Shown here in pieces: positions 1 through 62,726 of a DNA stretch of 64,000 nt. Below the pieces are notes generated by a model. It did not search any database. It was not told where the DNA came from and was given only the letters and a program-made list of their open reading frames with translations. This stretch comes from Alentia gelatinosa (taxonomy: Eukaryota > Annelida > Polychaeta > Phyllodocida > Polynoidae), in the NCBI GenBank assembly GCA_950022655.1, contig OX465584.1, positions 64,296,841 through 64,360,840 on the forward strand. Reading direction: 5' to 3'. How positions within the stretch are numbered: the stretch's first letter is position 1; each line of letters opens with the position of its first letter. Made by a program: the position numbers and the translations under genes.

Positions 1-274
1 TTCCTCTACATGAAAATCCTGTTAGTTTTTAATCTGTAAACAACAATGGAGTGCATGGACCATTTGCTTTTTTTCTTTTAGGTTTTTAGGGTTAACATAT
101 TCACAATGATGGAGTCAAAATATAGTGCATCGCTTATCTTTAGTTCTTGATTTCCAAAAATACTTTAAACATTTTTAAGATCCATTAAATACACTGATAA
201 TGTGGATATCTTGTCATTAGAAAATCTGACTTTGTGTCAAGTTAACTTCTAGAATTTCCTTTTTTTTTAAATTT

Positions 275-716
275 GTTATAAAGGTTACTTTTATCAAATA
301 AAGGCTCAAGAGTTGAAATATAGGTTTTTATATATGTTATAAAGGTTACTTTAATCAAATAAAGGCTCAAGAGTTGAAATATAGGTTTTTATATGTTATA
401 AAGGTTACTTTAATCAAATAAAGGCTCAAGAGTTGAAATATAGGTTTTTTTATGTTATAAGGGTTACTTTAATCAAATAAAGGCTCAAGAGTTGAAACAT
501 AGGTTTTTATATGTTATAAAAGTTACTTTAATCAAATAAAGGATCAAGAGTTGAAACATAGGTTTTTATATGTTATAAAAGTTACTTTAATCAAATAAAG
601 GCTCAAGAGTAGAAATATAGGTTTTTATATGTTATATAGGTTACTTTAAAAAATAAAGGCTCAAGAGTTGAAATATAGGTTTTTATAGTTTTCAAGGTTT
701 CTCCGGGATGCCTGTA
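275..716. repeat. 60-bp tandem array inside a hAT-like MITE remnant
   Basis: Seven to eight copies of a 58-60-base unit (core TTACTTTAATCAAATAAAGG). The right end, ATAGGTTTTTATAG and then GGGATGCCTG, resembles the end of the element at 41,271-41,473, so an internal segment of such an element seems to have amplified. Confidence 0.8.
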
Positions 717-837
717 CTTGGAGAAGCACAACATAGCAAATGAAAGTAAAAAGACGACTTATATGTGAGTAATGCTGGTGACTTGCAATGCATGAATTCC
801 ATGGTAAATGTGACACAGGCAGCCAGTCGAACCACCA

Positions 838-1064
838 CTGTCTAGTGCGTATTCGTCGGAACCAATCACAGTACAGCTTACAATAGTCCGGTTTGTACGG
901 CACAGAGTAAAAACATAGGTCCGTGATGGTCAAAGAGAGCACGGCTGATATTGATGACCTGGATTTCCTAGCTGGGTGGTGAAAGGGAAAACGTGGTTTG
1001 TTGTTCTATTTATAGCATCATTTTGACAAGATCTGATTGGTTCCGACGAATACGCACTAGACAG
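838..1064. repeat. 31-bp perfect inverted repeat
   Basis: Arms 838-868 (CTGTCTAGTGCGTATTCGTC...) and 1034-1064 are exact reverse complements, 165 bases apart. No clear target duplication. Could be a small MITE or a hairpin. Confidence 0.85.
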
Positions 1065-1770
1065 CCCTCAAGCATCTTGATACATTACATATGCTTACAT
1101 TTCTTTTTGTACTTAGAATGTCTGACTCTTTGTACTCTTGTCATTCCAAATTTTCATAGTTGCTGCAGTACTGCTCATGCGCAAATGAACAAAAATGCAG
1201 CAAGTGGAATTACAAAACATTACAGAATTACAAGGGGTCAAAGACCTCCCAGGCTGTGGCTCATTAGGAATGCATTGCTATTTTGATCCTAGACATTTCT
1301 AGCTTGTTTGTTGTCTTCTGAAATGGGACAGAGGATTATTCTGACATGAAATGTCATTGAGAGAGGGAAACCAGTGACAACACTTCAACCTCGATCTTCC
1401 TACCTATAAATGCAGTAGATAAACGTGTTCAGAAATGCAAAACTCAAACCTAACGGAAATGTCCCAAACACACATTTACCATACTCCTTTATATCTATAT
1501 AATGATATCTGGACTTGAATCTGCCGATTTGATGTCCTTTTGTGATTCTGACACAATGGAATTCATGACTAGCAAATGAAGGCAAACAGAGTCCCTCCCT
1601 TCCCTCTCAGGTTAAAGTCTCGGAAAGCGGAAACAGGAACTGACGACAGTCAGAGCAGCGCACTGTGCTGCCCCCTTGTGTCAGTATGTGGAACTAATGA
1701 ACGTAACAGTGGCGCTACCTAGTAGGAATGATCCGCAAATATCAGATATAAAGGATAAAGAAAATACAGA
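1065..1770. other. Non-coding flank, nothing recognised
   Basis: AT-rich sequence without splice-like coding segments, RNA genes or recognised repeats on either strand. Confidence 0.6.
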
Positions 1771-2052
1771 TAAGATAGAAGGATTTCTCTGGAGAAAAGA
1801 GAGGGATTTCTCTGGAGAAAATAGGACTTCTCTGGAGAAAATAGAAGGATTTCTCTGGAGAAAATAGAAGGATTTCTCTAGAGAAAATAGAAGGATTTCT
1901 CTAGAGAAAATAGGACTTCTCTGGAGAAAATAGGACTTCTCTGGAGAAAATAGAAGGATTTCTCTGGAGAAAATAGAAGGATTTCTCTGGAGAAAAGAGA
2001 AGGATTTCTCTGGAGGAAATAGAAACATTTCTCTGAAGGGAAATAAAAGCAT
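1770..2052. repeat. 24-bp minisatellite
   Basis: About ten copies of GAAGGATTTCTCTGGAGAAAATA with 16-24-base spacing. The unit is open on both strands and so mimics coding sequence. Confidence 0.9.
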
Positions 2053-2082
2053 TTCGTCCTTTCAATAGAGGGTGGTAGGTTC

Positions 2083-2690
2083 TATGAATGCTAGTCAACT
2101 CGTGCCTTAGTCAACTCGTACCTTAGTCAATTCGGGTTTTTCGTCCTTTTTCTGGTCAACTCGTCCTTTTTCATTAAAATCAAATTCACGAAAAACTCGT
2201 CCTTTTTCATTAAAATTAAATTCACGAAAATGTGACACTGAATTCACAAAAGAAGCCTATCTTTAACTGATGGACCAAGAGTACTTCCAGTGGTACTGCA
2301 GTCCCTGTAGTCTACAAATCTCGCACACCAGTAATATGTCCTTCGTCAGTTCCCTAAGCAGCTCCAGTTTCCACAGCCTAGTGCCTGAAGCTGAGTCCAC
2401 TGACATCTCAACTGAGTTACCTGACCGCGAAGAAGAAACCATGGATATTGACTCATATGTTTATGAAATGAAAATGGAATGTACTCATACTAATATCAAA
2501 TTCAGGTAAACAATTGCTATCTAACATCATATAGTTGTTATCTATTATATAATTCAGTTATATATAGGTGTAAGACAATTGGAAAACAAAAAGGACGAGT
2601 TGACTAGGGAAAAGGACGAGTTGACCAAAAAAGCACGAGTTGACTAAGGGACGAGTTGACTAAGGGACGAGTTGACCAGTCACCCGTTCT
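2083..2690. mobile_element. Candidate element with repetitive inverted ends and a PHD-like peptide fragment
   Basis: The left end holds copies of TAGTCAACTCGTNCCTT and the right end copies of AAGGGACGAGTTGACTA, its reverse complement. Between them, 2,270-2,509 (+) encodes FQWYCSPCSLQ followed by an acidic Ser-rich stretch, similar in style to the PHD-like fragments of LINE-associated proteins. Class uncertain. Confidence 0.5.
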
Positions 2691-3541
2691 ATTATTATTT
2701 TGGTATCAAAGAGTAGTGTCATCCCTAATGATGGAGTTATAGGATGGCCAAAGCCTATTTTTATCTTTAATAGTCGGTTCTTATATATGTAAAATCTTCC
2801 ACCGAAGGATTTATAGACAATAATCGATGTTTTTGTGGACGGGCGCCTGTATACCACGAGAGGTTGACTCGTAGTAATACGCAGGTGATATTGAATGTTA
2901 ATCTTGGTCTTTTGACAAAAATATACAGTCGGGCCGTATTTTTGAGTATAAAAAACCCACGAACCACCATCCCTATGGGTTTAGTATCTATGTTTTCTTA
3001 TAGTAACCTCATCATTCACCCAGTCAGATCTATTCTGTGAAATATGAAATATTCTTATTGGGGCAAATGCTGATAATGAACTTTGTATGTTCTTAATCAT
3101 TATATCCCATAAGTAATTATATGGCTGTCCTCAGAGAAATTGGGCCAACCTGAATTTTAAGTAATTGTAGGAGGGTAGTTTTGGCCAAAGAAATTCATTT
3201 GCAATTAACATTACCGTATGTAAGGAGGTCAGGGTGAAGGTCGTTGTTTGGTCTGAATGTTGTCATTGGCTGTTGGGTCAATCCATAGACCCTCCAGAGG
3301 TTACTAAACTAATATCGCCCCGGGTAAGTACAGGATCCGCTCCTAACTGGCTGGCCACACTTCGGCCCCTGTCTTCCGATGAACAACAATTTTCTGATTT
3401 ATAACCGGAGAAACCGAATATCATTTGAAATGTATACGTAAAAATAACTGAAATTTCCATTTCTGGCATCAGATTTCCAGCGAACACCTGATCCTGTACA
3501 GACTGAATCATGGGATACCTCAATAGGGTCTGTCTTTTATA
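2690..3541. other. Non-coding flank with a dispersed-repeat fragment
   Basis: 2,810-2,900 (CGATGTTTTTGTGGACGGGC, GTATACCACGAGAGGTTGAC) resembles 61,846-61,975. Otherwise nothing recognised. Confidence 0.5.
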
Positions 3542-4055
3542 CAGGGATGTAAGTCGGGACTGAAGAAAAAGTCGGAAATATAAAATCCTTTTGGTAACGG
3601 TTCTATTCCAGTGAGCTGGGGAATCCCCGTCTTGCTCAGCAGTAGACTAGCTTCAGTCTCTGAGTTATGGCTCCTTACTGTATGACTTTAATATATGGCC
3701 CCAAATAGATAAAATAAAATAAAAAACGTAAGACCTGAACAACTCTATGCCGGCCTCAAAGACCGGAGTTGGACGGCACCATGCCGGCGGTCTACGCGGC
3801 AGTGAGAGCGTTTTACAGCCGCCACATGAGGCCCTGTGGCCGGCGTCAGTTCCCGTGTATACCCGCCGTCATTGCCGGCGCATAGGGCGGCCGACTGAGG
3901 CCTCGAGTCCGGCACTGATAGCCGGGTAGTACCGTCTTTGTTGCCGGCCCGTGGTTCGGCCATCAAGGCGTCAAAAACGGTCTAAAACTCTAACTGCTGC
4001 CAGTAGGTATGAAAGGTCGGAATTCCGTCAATTGACGGGAGAACTTGCATCCCTG
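3542..4055. mobile_element. hAT-like MITE, family 2, GC-rich core
   Basis: Terminal inverted repeats CAGGGATGTAAGT and ACTTGCATCCCTG, flanked by TTTATA on both sides. The core (3,750-3,970) is GC-rich with short palindromes. A second copy lies at 62,926-63,430. Non-coding despite open frames. Confidence 0.8.
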
Positions 4056-4644
4056 TTTATATTCCTTATATAGCAGTGAAGGCATAGGGACAACTCCATG
4101 CAGATACCAGTGAATGAGAAAACGAGATCTTCAATACAGAAGACATACACTTCAGATTATCTACTCTAATTCGAGATGATGTCAGAAATATTAGCCAATT
4201 AGTTAATGTGAGGGATAAGATAAATTCAGAAACCTATTCAAGATTAGGGTCAGAACTCTTTACCATCTCCTTTGAATAGTATAGTAATTCACACGGCTAC
4301 CTATGAGGAACTAAGCCCAAAATTCCATATTTCTTTTTATTCAAACTTCTAAAACCCCTTACCAGTCCTGTAGCAGCGTATATTGGGATTCCATCTGTTT
4401 CAGTACAAAGACAACTGATACATTTGTTAAGTACATCGTTTATCTTTATTCTCTAATAAATAGTATGAAAATCATTTTCACCAAACGATACAAAAAGGCA
4501 AGATGCAATTGTGTAGTGAGAGTGAAGCCGGGAGCAAAGATTAGAAATTACAGATGCAGAGACTAGAAAGCTGGTGTCATGTCCTATCAATGCTTTAGAA
4601 GGAGACAGAATTTGACGAGATTTGGCGGTTTAGAATCAAATTTA
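4056..4644. other. Non-coding flank, nothing recognised
   Basis: No supported feature on either strand. Confidence 0.5.
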
Positions 4645-4994
4645 AAGGGCCTCTTCCACCAACACACAAGATATAGCGAGATCTGTCGTCACTTGGTTAT
4701 CTTGATAAGTCTTGCTAGCTTTTGAACGATCGCGTGAATATTTGCTGCGAAGAATCAGTCTGGTTAAGCATCTTCGCCGCATTCTTGCTGCGATATGCCA
4801 TTATATATCGGCAATAGATCTTGAAGCATCGCGGTGGTGGAGCAACAAAATATACACACGACATCGGGAAAAAGTACACATATGATCATGCGTGACGTGT
4901 CACAACAACAGAAGTAAGATATATCGCGACAATGTAAGATATAACAAGACATACCAAGATATAACACGGCAAATACATCATGTTGGTGGAATCA
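4645..4994. mobile_element. MITE with TTAA-type ends, ATTCCACCAACA family
   Basis: Ends TTAAAGGGC..CTTCCACCAACA and TGTTGGTGGAATCAG..TTAA are inverted. Related copies at 5,556-5,829 and 32,966-33,654. Core motif CAAGATATAGC. TTAA flanks suggest a piggyBac-type origin. Confidence 0.65.
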
Positions 4995-5555
4995 GTAATT
5001 AAGTCTTTAATATACATACATTATCTTTACAATACTTGTCAGGATTCATTCAACAAACGAGTTTGACCATCTCTGGGACGTAGGTTTACAATCTGTGCCG
5101 ATATTCTCAGTTATTCTCTGAGATTTTTTACATATATTCAGCTTTCAAATTCTGATTATTTGGAAACCCATTTCTCGTCTATTTACAAACAGAAACCCTC
5201 TTTACCATTTTTTTGTAGCTTGGCCTGAGAAACTTTTACACCATATTTTCCAGTCCACCTGTGAAGGATGGCGAGTGTCTGACAATGAAATGAAAGCTGA
5301 GCATAAAATAAGATTACAGAAAACCCACTAACGTAAGTTTGCGGAAGCTTCAGAACTTTTATCTCAAAAACAACATACCATTGAGTTAATGTTAGCCATT
5401 TTTCTATTTGAAGCTGATGCTAACTAGCACACAATACTAAGTTTTAAGCACAGCGTAATAATAAATTTGATTTCATTTTTACTAAATTATCTAATCTTGC
5501 ACGTGTCTATTATGGAGGTATTGAGGATACAATTTCTCACTTCTCATGAGAGGTA
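4995..5555. other. Non-coding flank, nothing recognised
   Basis: AT-rich; no coding-like block or repeat family identified. Confidence 0.5.
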
Positions 5556-5829
5556 AAGCGGTGATTCCACCAGACCGTGCGATATATCCCGATCATGCCC
5601 GATTTGATGACTCGCTAGGTCAGAATGAATCGTATGTGAATATCTGGTTGAATCGCGGCAGTGGAATATCCTCCTCTGAGCGACAATATACGCTACGCAC
5701 ATAGGGATAAGTGCATGACCAGATCTTACAAGATCTATCCCGAATCATCAAGATGCAGGAAGGTGCTACAAGACACAGCCCGACCTTGTGAGACAAAAAA
5801 CATCGTGTTGGTGGAATCAGCCCTTTAAC
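5556..5829. mobile_element. MITE, ATTCCACCAACA family, second copy
   Basis: Left end GGTGATTCCACCAGACC, right end TGTTGGTGGAATCAGCCC followed by TTTAA. Inverted ends match the 4,645 copy; the core is diverged and rich in CGATAT-type words. Confidence 0.6.
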
Positions 5830-7115
5830 TTTCTTGAGGTTGATGCATAATACATACATGACTTGGTTTGAGACCATCTTGACTTAATACATGGCTATAG
5901 ACCACCTTGACTTAATACAAAACATGGCTAGAAACAATCTTGACTTAAACAAAGAACCACTGATTTTCTGCACCTGAATAAAATACATTTTGTTCTGTGA
6001 GGACCAAGGTTTTTGTGCTGATTTATGATTTGGTAAGAGCACAACATTTATTTGCCCCCATGAGGTACAAGTAATCTGCGAACTAATACTGTCATGGGTG
6101 ACGTTTACAGGTGGGTAATTGTTGAGCTTGTAGCATGTAAACAATACTGTGACAGACCATGACAAGTCAGACGAGAAACAATCCACGTTACTCGTCCCTC
6201 AGTGACCAACAATCATTCGGACAACTTCCTTCTAATCAATGCACATCTACAGATTTTGGAACATTGACGTAGCTTTGGCGGTGACAAAGGAATGGTACTT
6301 TGTCTCCGGCGAGGCATCCTAACGGAGTCGGCCCTCGTCGGTAGATGTGGGGCAGCTAGGCAAGGGTCAGCCAAACAATTAGCGAACCCTCCACTTGAGT
6401 TGTTCTATTAAGTTCCTAAATTGCTCACAAAAAGTTTACCAACATGTCGAAAAATCCAGCCTGCGACAACGGAAGATTGGAAATACCGCTCTTTAGGGTG
6501 GACGACACGGGTTACATAATTGTTCACCAACAACTATACGATTTGGGAACTAATCATTCAACCCCGAATCGGTAGATGTGCATTGGACTTAAAACAGTTT
6601 CATATGAAGCTTACATGAATACGATCACTTGCTGCATCTGACACACAACTCAAAGCTGTATGTTTTCATCTCACACACATTTTAGCTGCAAGTCTGCTTG
6701 CTTCAAACTTAATATATTCTTCTATTTTTGCCCATCAGCTAATACTGACACTGAAAACCTGACTGTGGATAAATGCACAGATATACAAGTTTAACGAGAC
6801 CTAGAAATGACTAGGACTGATTCGTGATTCTTAACTCAACAAAAAGAAGAATCCACAGGGAACTTAATGCTTCTCACAATGCTTCACTTTAACAGTGTCT
6901 GATCCTTTATACAGTAGTTATACTTACTGTAACAATATGTACTCACTTATATACTGAATATATTGAACTTCTCCTATATACACATATATCCAACCAGTGT
7001 TATGTTTAATTTCTTATAATAAAAAAAAGAAAATTTCTTATGTTTCAAATTAGCTGCTGACCTTATCATACGAGTATTTTGTACAGAATGTGTTAAACCA
7101 ATGGTTCACCGGAGT
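5830..7115. other. Non-coding flank, nothing recognised
   Basis: Short internal repeats such as GACTTAATACATGGCTA near 5,880 only. No gene supported on either strand. Confidence 0.5.
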
Positions 7116-7415
7116 TAAATGTATTTATCTCACCCCTGGTATTTTTGTCCAATAGACTTAACATTGGGAACTCGTTCTCTGTTACTCCGTTAGGAGTATT
7201 GCAGTCCGTTCTCCATGGTCTATATCCTGTGTGTCGGCCATTCCTTTGGCATGTACAGGGGTGAGATGAATACAGAAAGCAACTCATTTTGGTCAAAGAA
7301 GTTGTTCTCCAACTCGTTTGGATGCTATGTGATATTCACTCGGCTGTCGCCTGGTTCATGTCACTCTGCATCAGACTTTGTATACTGACAACTTTGACCA
7401 AAACTTGTTGGTTTC
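7116..7415 (+). repeat. Dispersed repeat family R, copy 1
   Basis: About 300 bases shared with 10,214-10,513 and, inverted, with 34,491-34,745. Landmarks: TTATCTCACCCC, ACATTGGGAACTCGTTCTC, GGGGTGAGATGAATACAGAA, CTTTGACCAAAACTTG. Probably a MITE. Confidence 0.75.
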
Positions 7416-8416
7416 TTCGTTAATCCCAGAGATACCCATGACAGTTTTTGGACCCGCTACTCCTTTTCTATCTCACATCATCGTGATTTAATGCACCACA
7501 AATATAACGCATGGACAACTGGCATCTCTAAAAGCCGGAAAGAAAGTGGCGAGAAATTTGGTCTGCACTTATGTGCAACGTGTCCTTGAGATCAGAATAC
7601 TGCGTAAATCTTTCCGGCCTTCAATTTATATATGTATATATATTACATCACAAGAGGGGAGGGATGGTGGGAGGGGTCGGTTTTCACCTAGTAGAGAACT
7701 GACGGTCAAGGTATAGGGCACATAACTATTGTGTTATGGAGGCGGCCATCTTGCCCGCCAGACGCTGAACAAAACACCAGGTGGCGGGTCCAGTTATCAA
7801 TTGATATTATCAAAAATATTTTTGGGGTTTGTCATAAAAGGGGTTTAGCCTGGTCTCACGATTGTCTACAGGTTATACCAGCGGATAACAGTGGTCGTCC
7901 CCCGACTACAGTGGTGCTATCTTACAATGGCGGTCAGTGACAGAACTAGCAATCACTCTGTGCCCTATAGGTCATCACTATGTACAGTTATTTCTACATA
8001 CTTTCAGAACCCCTTCTTCACTCTATATCTCTAATATATGATAAACATTTCGTTCACCATGAATAGCAGAAAGCTTGTCATGCATATTTCAGTTTCTCAT
8101 ATTCACATAAATGACGGTGGCATAGGAATACATTACTGTTCCCTTGAGAAAAATAAAAATGCAATCTTACACTTTCACAAAGCACCTAGGCTTCCTTTTG
8201 GAAAAATAATGTGTTCACATTTATCAGTTACATGAGACATTTAAGACATTTCCTCTCACACCAATCTTTCAAAATCTATGAAACACTGAACCCCTGTGGA
8301 GTCTTAAAAGAAAAAAAAAAAATCAGATAAATTCTGAGCCACTGACGAGAATGATGAATTTGAACAGTTTTGTTGTGATCCAAATTAAGGAAGTATTAGT
8401 AGAAGGAACTTAGTAG
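7416..8416. other. Non-coding flank, nothing recognised
   Basis: Includes a purine-rich block near 7,655. No gene or repeat family recognised. Confidence 0.5.
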
Positions 8417-8560
8417 AAACCGAACGAGAGTTAGACTTGACAATGTTTATGCCACGACGGGAAGGTCGTGTATTACTTCACGAGGCGTAGCCGAGTGTAG
8501 TGAGGAGCAGACCTGACCAGAGTGGCATAGACACTGACAAGTCTAACTCTCGTTCGGTTT
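8417..8560. mobile_element. Foldback element, 39-bp arms
   Basis: Arms 8,417-8,455 (AAACCGAACGAGAGTTAGAC...) and 8,522-8,560 are inverted with three or four mismatches around a 66-base loop. A half copy (CTAACTCTCGTTCAGTTT) lies at 26,254-26,275. Confidence 0.75.
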
Positions 8561-8562
8561 CG

Positions 8563-8783
8563 TATTTATCCTACCTCGTCTATGCTTTTGTATTACTAAA
8601 AGATAAATATTGAGTCTATGACCAACAGAACTTTTTTTTCATAGTAGCTGACATCCTGCTCTTTGATTGGTCAATATTGTTATGACTCTAGTGGCATAAA
8701 AAACACTTTATGTCACGGCCTGCCACATAAAATTTCCCTATGTTAAGTCTATGGCAGTTTTTTATTAGGGGTAGGATAAAATA
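8563..8783. mobile_element. MITE, TTTATCCTACC family
   Basis: Ends TATTTATCCTACC and GGGGTAGGATAAAATA are inverted. Related copies occur at 56,520-56,653 and, in part, at 26,159-26,225. It abuts the foldback at 8,417-8,560. Confidence 0.6.
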
Positions 8784-9283
8784 AACAGACAGTAGCTCTG
8801 GTGTCTTCCCTTCTATTGACTATCTTCTAGGGTGAATTACTGTTTTTTACATTCCTCTTTCACATTAACATATTCCTTTTTTGATTGTCGAAGGAATACA
8901 ATTTCCCTTAAACTAAGATTGATTGTATTTGTTGTACCATTATTCAGATTTTAAAATCTTTTGTTGGTACTCCTTGATATCGCATAAGATGTTCAAGTAT
9001 TTTGTTGTTCTTAAAGAGGGAGTGTATTAGTTTAATCCCTAAATCTTAGGTCGCTTAAATATCCTGATGAAAAACCAGAGGGATGCAAGTTAAAAAAAAA
9101 AAATCTGGTAGTGGAAGTGTTGTTACAGAGCAGTAGCAAATGCTCAGTATTGTGGGATGTTTAGACACTTTCCGAAAAAAAGAAGATATAGAAAGGCACA
9201 TTTGAGTGGCCGTCAGTGCGGCCGGGGTCCAGTCGGGGTATGAGTGGGTGCCGCCCACTTAAAGATGTTGTGGAGTTTTGATT

Positions 9284-9936
9284 CAGGGATGCCAGTTGGG
9301 GTCAGGAAATTTTCCTACATGGGGACTGATGCCAGTCTATGTATCACCTAAAACGCACATGGTGTGTGGGGAATTCCCATCACTCTCCTAGCAAATCCTT
9401 GGGCCTGGATGGCCAGTATAGGATATCTAGATATCTGCTATGAGAGTGGGTATATGTATAGTTCTGCACTAAATGGAGTACTCTTCAAAGAAAATCATTA
9501 AAGAAAGATTACCACACACTACCAGTTCTATATTCCGCAGAATATCTTTACAAGTTCATTAGGCATTCCTCTGATAATATTTTTTTACACTTGGTGAGGC
9601 TTCAATAATTCTATTCTCACATGACATATTTTAAGCCAATCAGATGTCAGTATTCAAGTTTGCCCTTATCCGTAGGAGCACTTCCTACAGGAATCCTACC
9701 ATCCTACAGGTCTAGGTTGGAGCACTGGGATCCACAGGGCCTCAAACTGAGTGAGCTGGTTGTAGCTGAATTGAGAATTTTGAAAGATTACAGAACAAGT
9801 TTATCTAAGATTTAGATTTTAGGGAACCTGGAGTCTATATTGTTCTCAAAACGTACAATTTCTTGAAATTTCCATCTCTTTGAGACTAAAATGAAAATCC
9901 TACATGTAGGCAAAATCCTACAAACTGGCATCCCTG
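9284..9936. mobile_element. hAT-like MITE, family 1, long copy
   Basis: Starts CAGGGATGCCAGTTGGGGTC and ends ACTGGCATCCCTG; TTGATT lies on both sides, fitting a hAT duplication. Sequence between about 9,360 and 9,880 is not shared with shorter copies. Confidence 0.75.
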
Positions 9937-10213
9937 TTGATTATTAGGAATAAATAATCTGAATTTTGGGATATGGATAATTGATCAGAATCCTTTCATC
10001 CTTGAAGAATATGAAGATGTGGCGTTATAGAGATGGCCTTGTATAAAATACGGTTATGCCTGGGCTCATTATTCCACTCATGTCACTTCACACCTCCTCT
10101 CAACCAACGAACCAATAACAGAAGTACACCCAGAGTTTTCTCTCGATTCGCTCCACACAACACGTCTGTCCACCTTGAAGGTTCGCACACTACGTGCTGG
10201 TTGTAGGAGCTGA

Positions 10214-10513
10214 GGTTTTATCTCACCCCCGGTAACTTTATCCTATGGGTTTAACATTGGTAACTCGTTCTCCATGCCCCTATGAGTATTAGTTTGTAAA
10301 CCATGGTCTACGTATGGCATCATATATCCAGTGTGTCATTCGTTCTTTTAGTGTGAGCAGGGGTGAGATGAATACAGAAAGCAACTCGTTTTGGTCAAAG
10401 AAGTCATTTTCCAACTCGTTTGAATGCAGCGCGATATTCACCCAACCTCGCCTTGTTCATATCACTCTGCATCAAACTCATATAGAACAACGACTTTGAC
10501 CAAAACTTGCTGG
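10214..10513 (+). repeat. Dispersed repeat family R, copy 2
   Basis: Same landmarks as 7,116-7,415 (TTTATCTCACCCC, ACATTGGTAACTCGTTCTCC, CTTTGACCAAAACTTGCTGG). It starts about 40 bases beyond the NUP210 stop codon, so the 3' UTR may run into it. Confidence 0.75.
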
Positions 10514-10552
10514 TTTCTTTTCTAGTGTTGGGATGGACACACTAGGTGTAGG

Positions 10553-60874
<50,322 letters not shown>

Positions 60875-61845
60875 CTGCGTCAGAAGAGGGCAAATAAACA
60901 AGGATGTCCTGAAGAAAATCCCTGAAGACATTTTGTGGTGATACCCCCCCCCCCCCCCTTACACACACACAATGAACAAGCTTACTGGGACCTCAGGAAC
61001 AATGATAACCGTGTCCCCCTGGTGAGTAGGGTTGGGGCTACACTGTTTATAGGATTTTTTTTTTGTTATGGTAACAATCTAAGTAACTAGGTTTATTTTG
61101 ATACATGCCAACCAAAGTAGATATAGTATATACATAATGGTATATCAAACCCACAGAAGAAAAAAGCATACTATGTATGTCGTTACGAGTTGTTTACTTA
61201 AAATCTGTCTACATATTTTCTATTTATGTTATATCCGACTGTACAGATTTGTTTATAATATTTTGAATGAGCTAGCTAGCCTTAAAGTCAGAGCCAAAAT
61301 CACCATGTACACACGAAGCTTGTATTGCACTGGTTTTTATAGAAAACAGGCACATTTTGCCTCATCAACATCAGTATAAATAAAATGACCTAAAAAAACA
61401 AACTGTATGTACTCTCCAACCAGAATCCAATATATCATGCCCTATTGATGTTATACAAAATATCTGCATGGGAGAGTGTAGTATGAAGCTGGTTCCTGGT
61501 GTTAGCTATGCATTCAAAGTGGTTTGTATGGTAACTTCTCAATGGTTTCAGGGATCTCAGGGATGTTCATTCATCTATTATCCATCGTATACAAAGCCCC
61601 CATTCAAAAAGCATAGGGACTCAGTAAACCATGACCCATTGTATGCAACCTGTCAGATACTATAACTGTGGTATACGGATACAAACCTGTGGTATACGGC
61701 CTGAAAACTACGGTATACGGGAAAAATAGTCCCTATTACTATAGAGCAAAGAAATAGTCCCTATTGTTATACCTTTTAAGATGGCAATAACTGGGTTTAA
61801 TTCATTCGAAAATATGGATAATAAATACAACAAACGATGATATTG
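60875..61845. other. Intron 1 or 5' flank of NUP210, nothing coding recognised
   Basis: Poly-C at 60,944-60,958. I looked for the signal-peptide exon (a minus-strand segment ending TG before GT) and found no convincing one. Confidence 0.5.
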
Positions 61846-61975
61846 TGGACAGGCGGCTCTGTAAACCACTCGAGGTTGACGTCATAATACACTCGCTAGC
61901 GCTCATGTATTACTACGAGTAAACTATTCGTGGTTTACGGCTGCCTGTCAAAAAAACCATCGATTATTGTCTATG
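61846..61975. repeat. Imperfect palindrome, GTAAACCACNCGAGGTTGAC type
   Basis: GGACAGGCGGCTCTGTAAAC is mirrored by GTTTACGGCTGCCTGTC about 80 bases on. Half copies at 2,815-2,900 and 35,480-35,540. Confidence 0.65.
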
Positions 61976-62351
61976 TATTACCTATGGTCAGTTTGTCAGA
62001 GCAAACCCTGAATATCATCGAAGTAATAATGCTCCTGTTTATGGGGAGTCAGGTCTAAGTGGTTCTAGATGGCATAGGGCTGACATACACAGGATTTATT
62101 AAGGCTTCAAAATACTGAAAACTATAATGCTGTGTTCTATAAAAATCCTTGATTTCAAGGATTTCCCTGAACTCTGACATCCCTGAATAAAACAGTCATC
62201 AGATATCTCTCACTCTTGCACTTTCCTGGACCACTTAGGTATCCACTTGTTTGGGATCTGAGCTGTTGTTTAGGTTTTAGAAGTGGTATGCCTTTGTTTA
62301 TTTGTTTTTTTCTGTTCACAGATAGGATTTTTTGTGGGTTTTTTTTCAGTT

Positions 62352-62726
62352 TAGTGTGGTTTCTTCAATGTTATTGCTGACACCACCACAGATGAGGAAG
62401 TATATACCCGAGAACCTCACGAGGCTCCACCTCCGACCACAACAACCAGTGTTGCCTCCAGCCCATTATTGGAAAAAGGTACAGAAATCAGTGGAAAAAA
62501 AGAGCAAAATAGAGGAAGTATTTTTCATCTGGAAATTACTGCTTCTTGTTTTTGTGTTGAAAAACTGGATGCTATGCGTCATAACCAGCCCGTTTTGGAC
62601 ACTCCGCTTCATGAATTGGATGCTACCAGACAGTGTGATAGTCACCTTGAAGGCTGTGCTTCATTTTTATATTATGTTTATGTTCTTGTGACAATCAAAC
62701 TGACGTGTAGAAGCCTGATCTGGTAA
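62352..62726 (+). other. Weak candidate terminal exon or element-derived open segment
   Basis: After TTTTTTTCAGTTTAG there is an open frame of about 115 codons with a Thr/Pro-rich start (DTTTDEEVYTREP) and HLEITASCFCVEKLDAM, ending at a stop. I do not recognise a family. It could be a 3' exon of a plus-strand gene or a transposon remnant. Confidence 0.25.

Noticed and set aside
3745..3966. Coding exon on the minus strand
   Set aside because: Lies inside a hAT-like MITE and recurs in the copy at 63,079-63,354; GC-rich palindromic DNA explains the open frame.
4764..4967. Cys-rich small protein on the minus strand
   Set aside because: A related frame at 33,024-33,230 lies in the same MITE family; the resemblance follows from DNA homology.
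61846..61990. Exon 1 of NUP210 ending in GAGTG before GT
   Set aside because: The frame has no signal-peptide-like stretch and the sequence belongs to a dispersed palindromic repeat.
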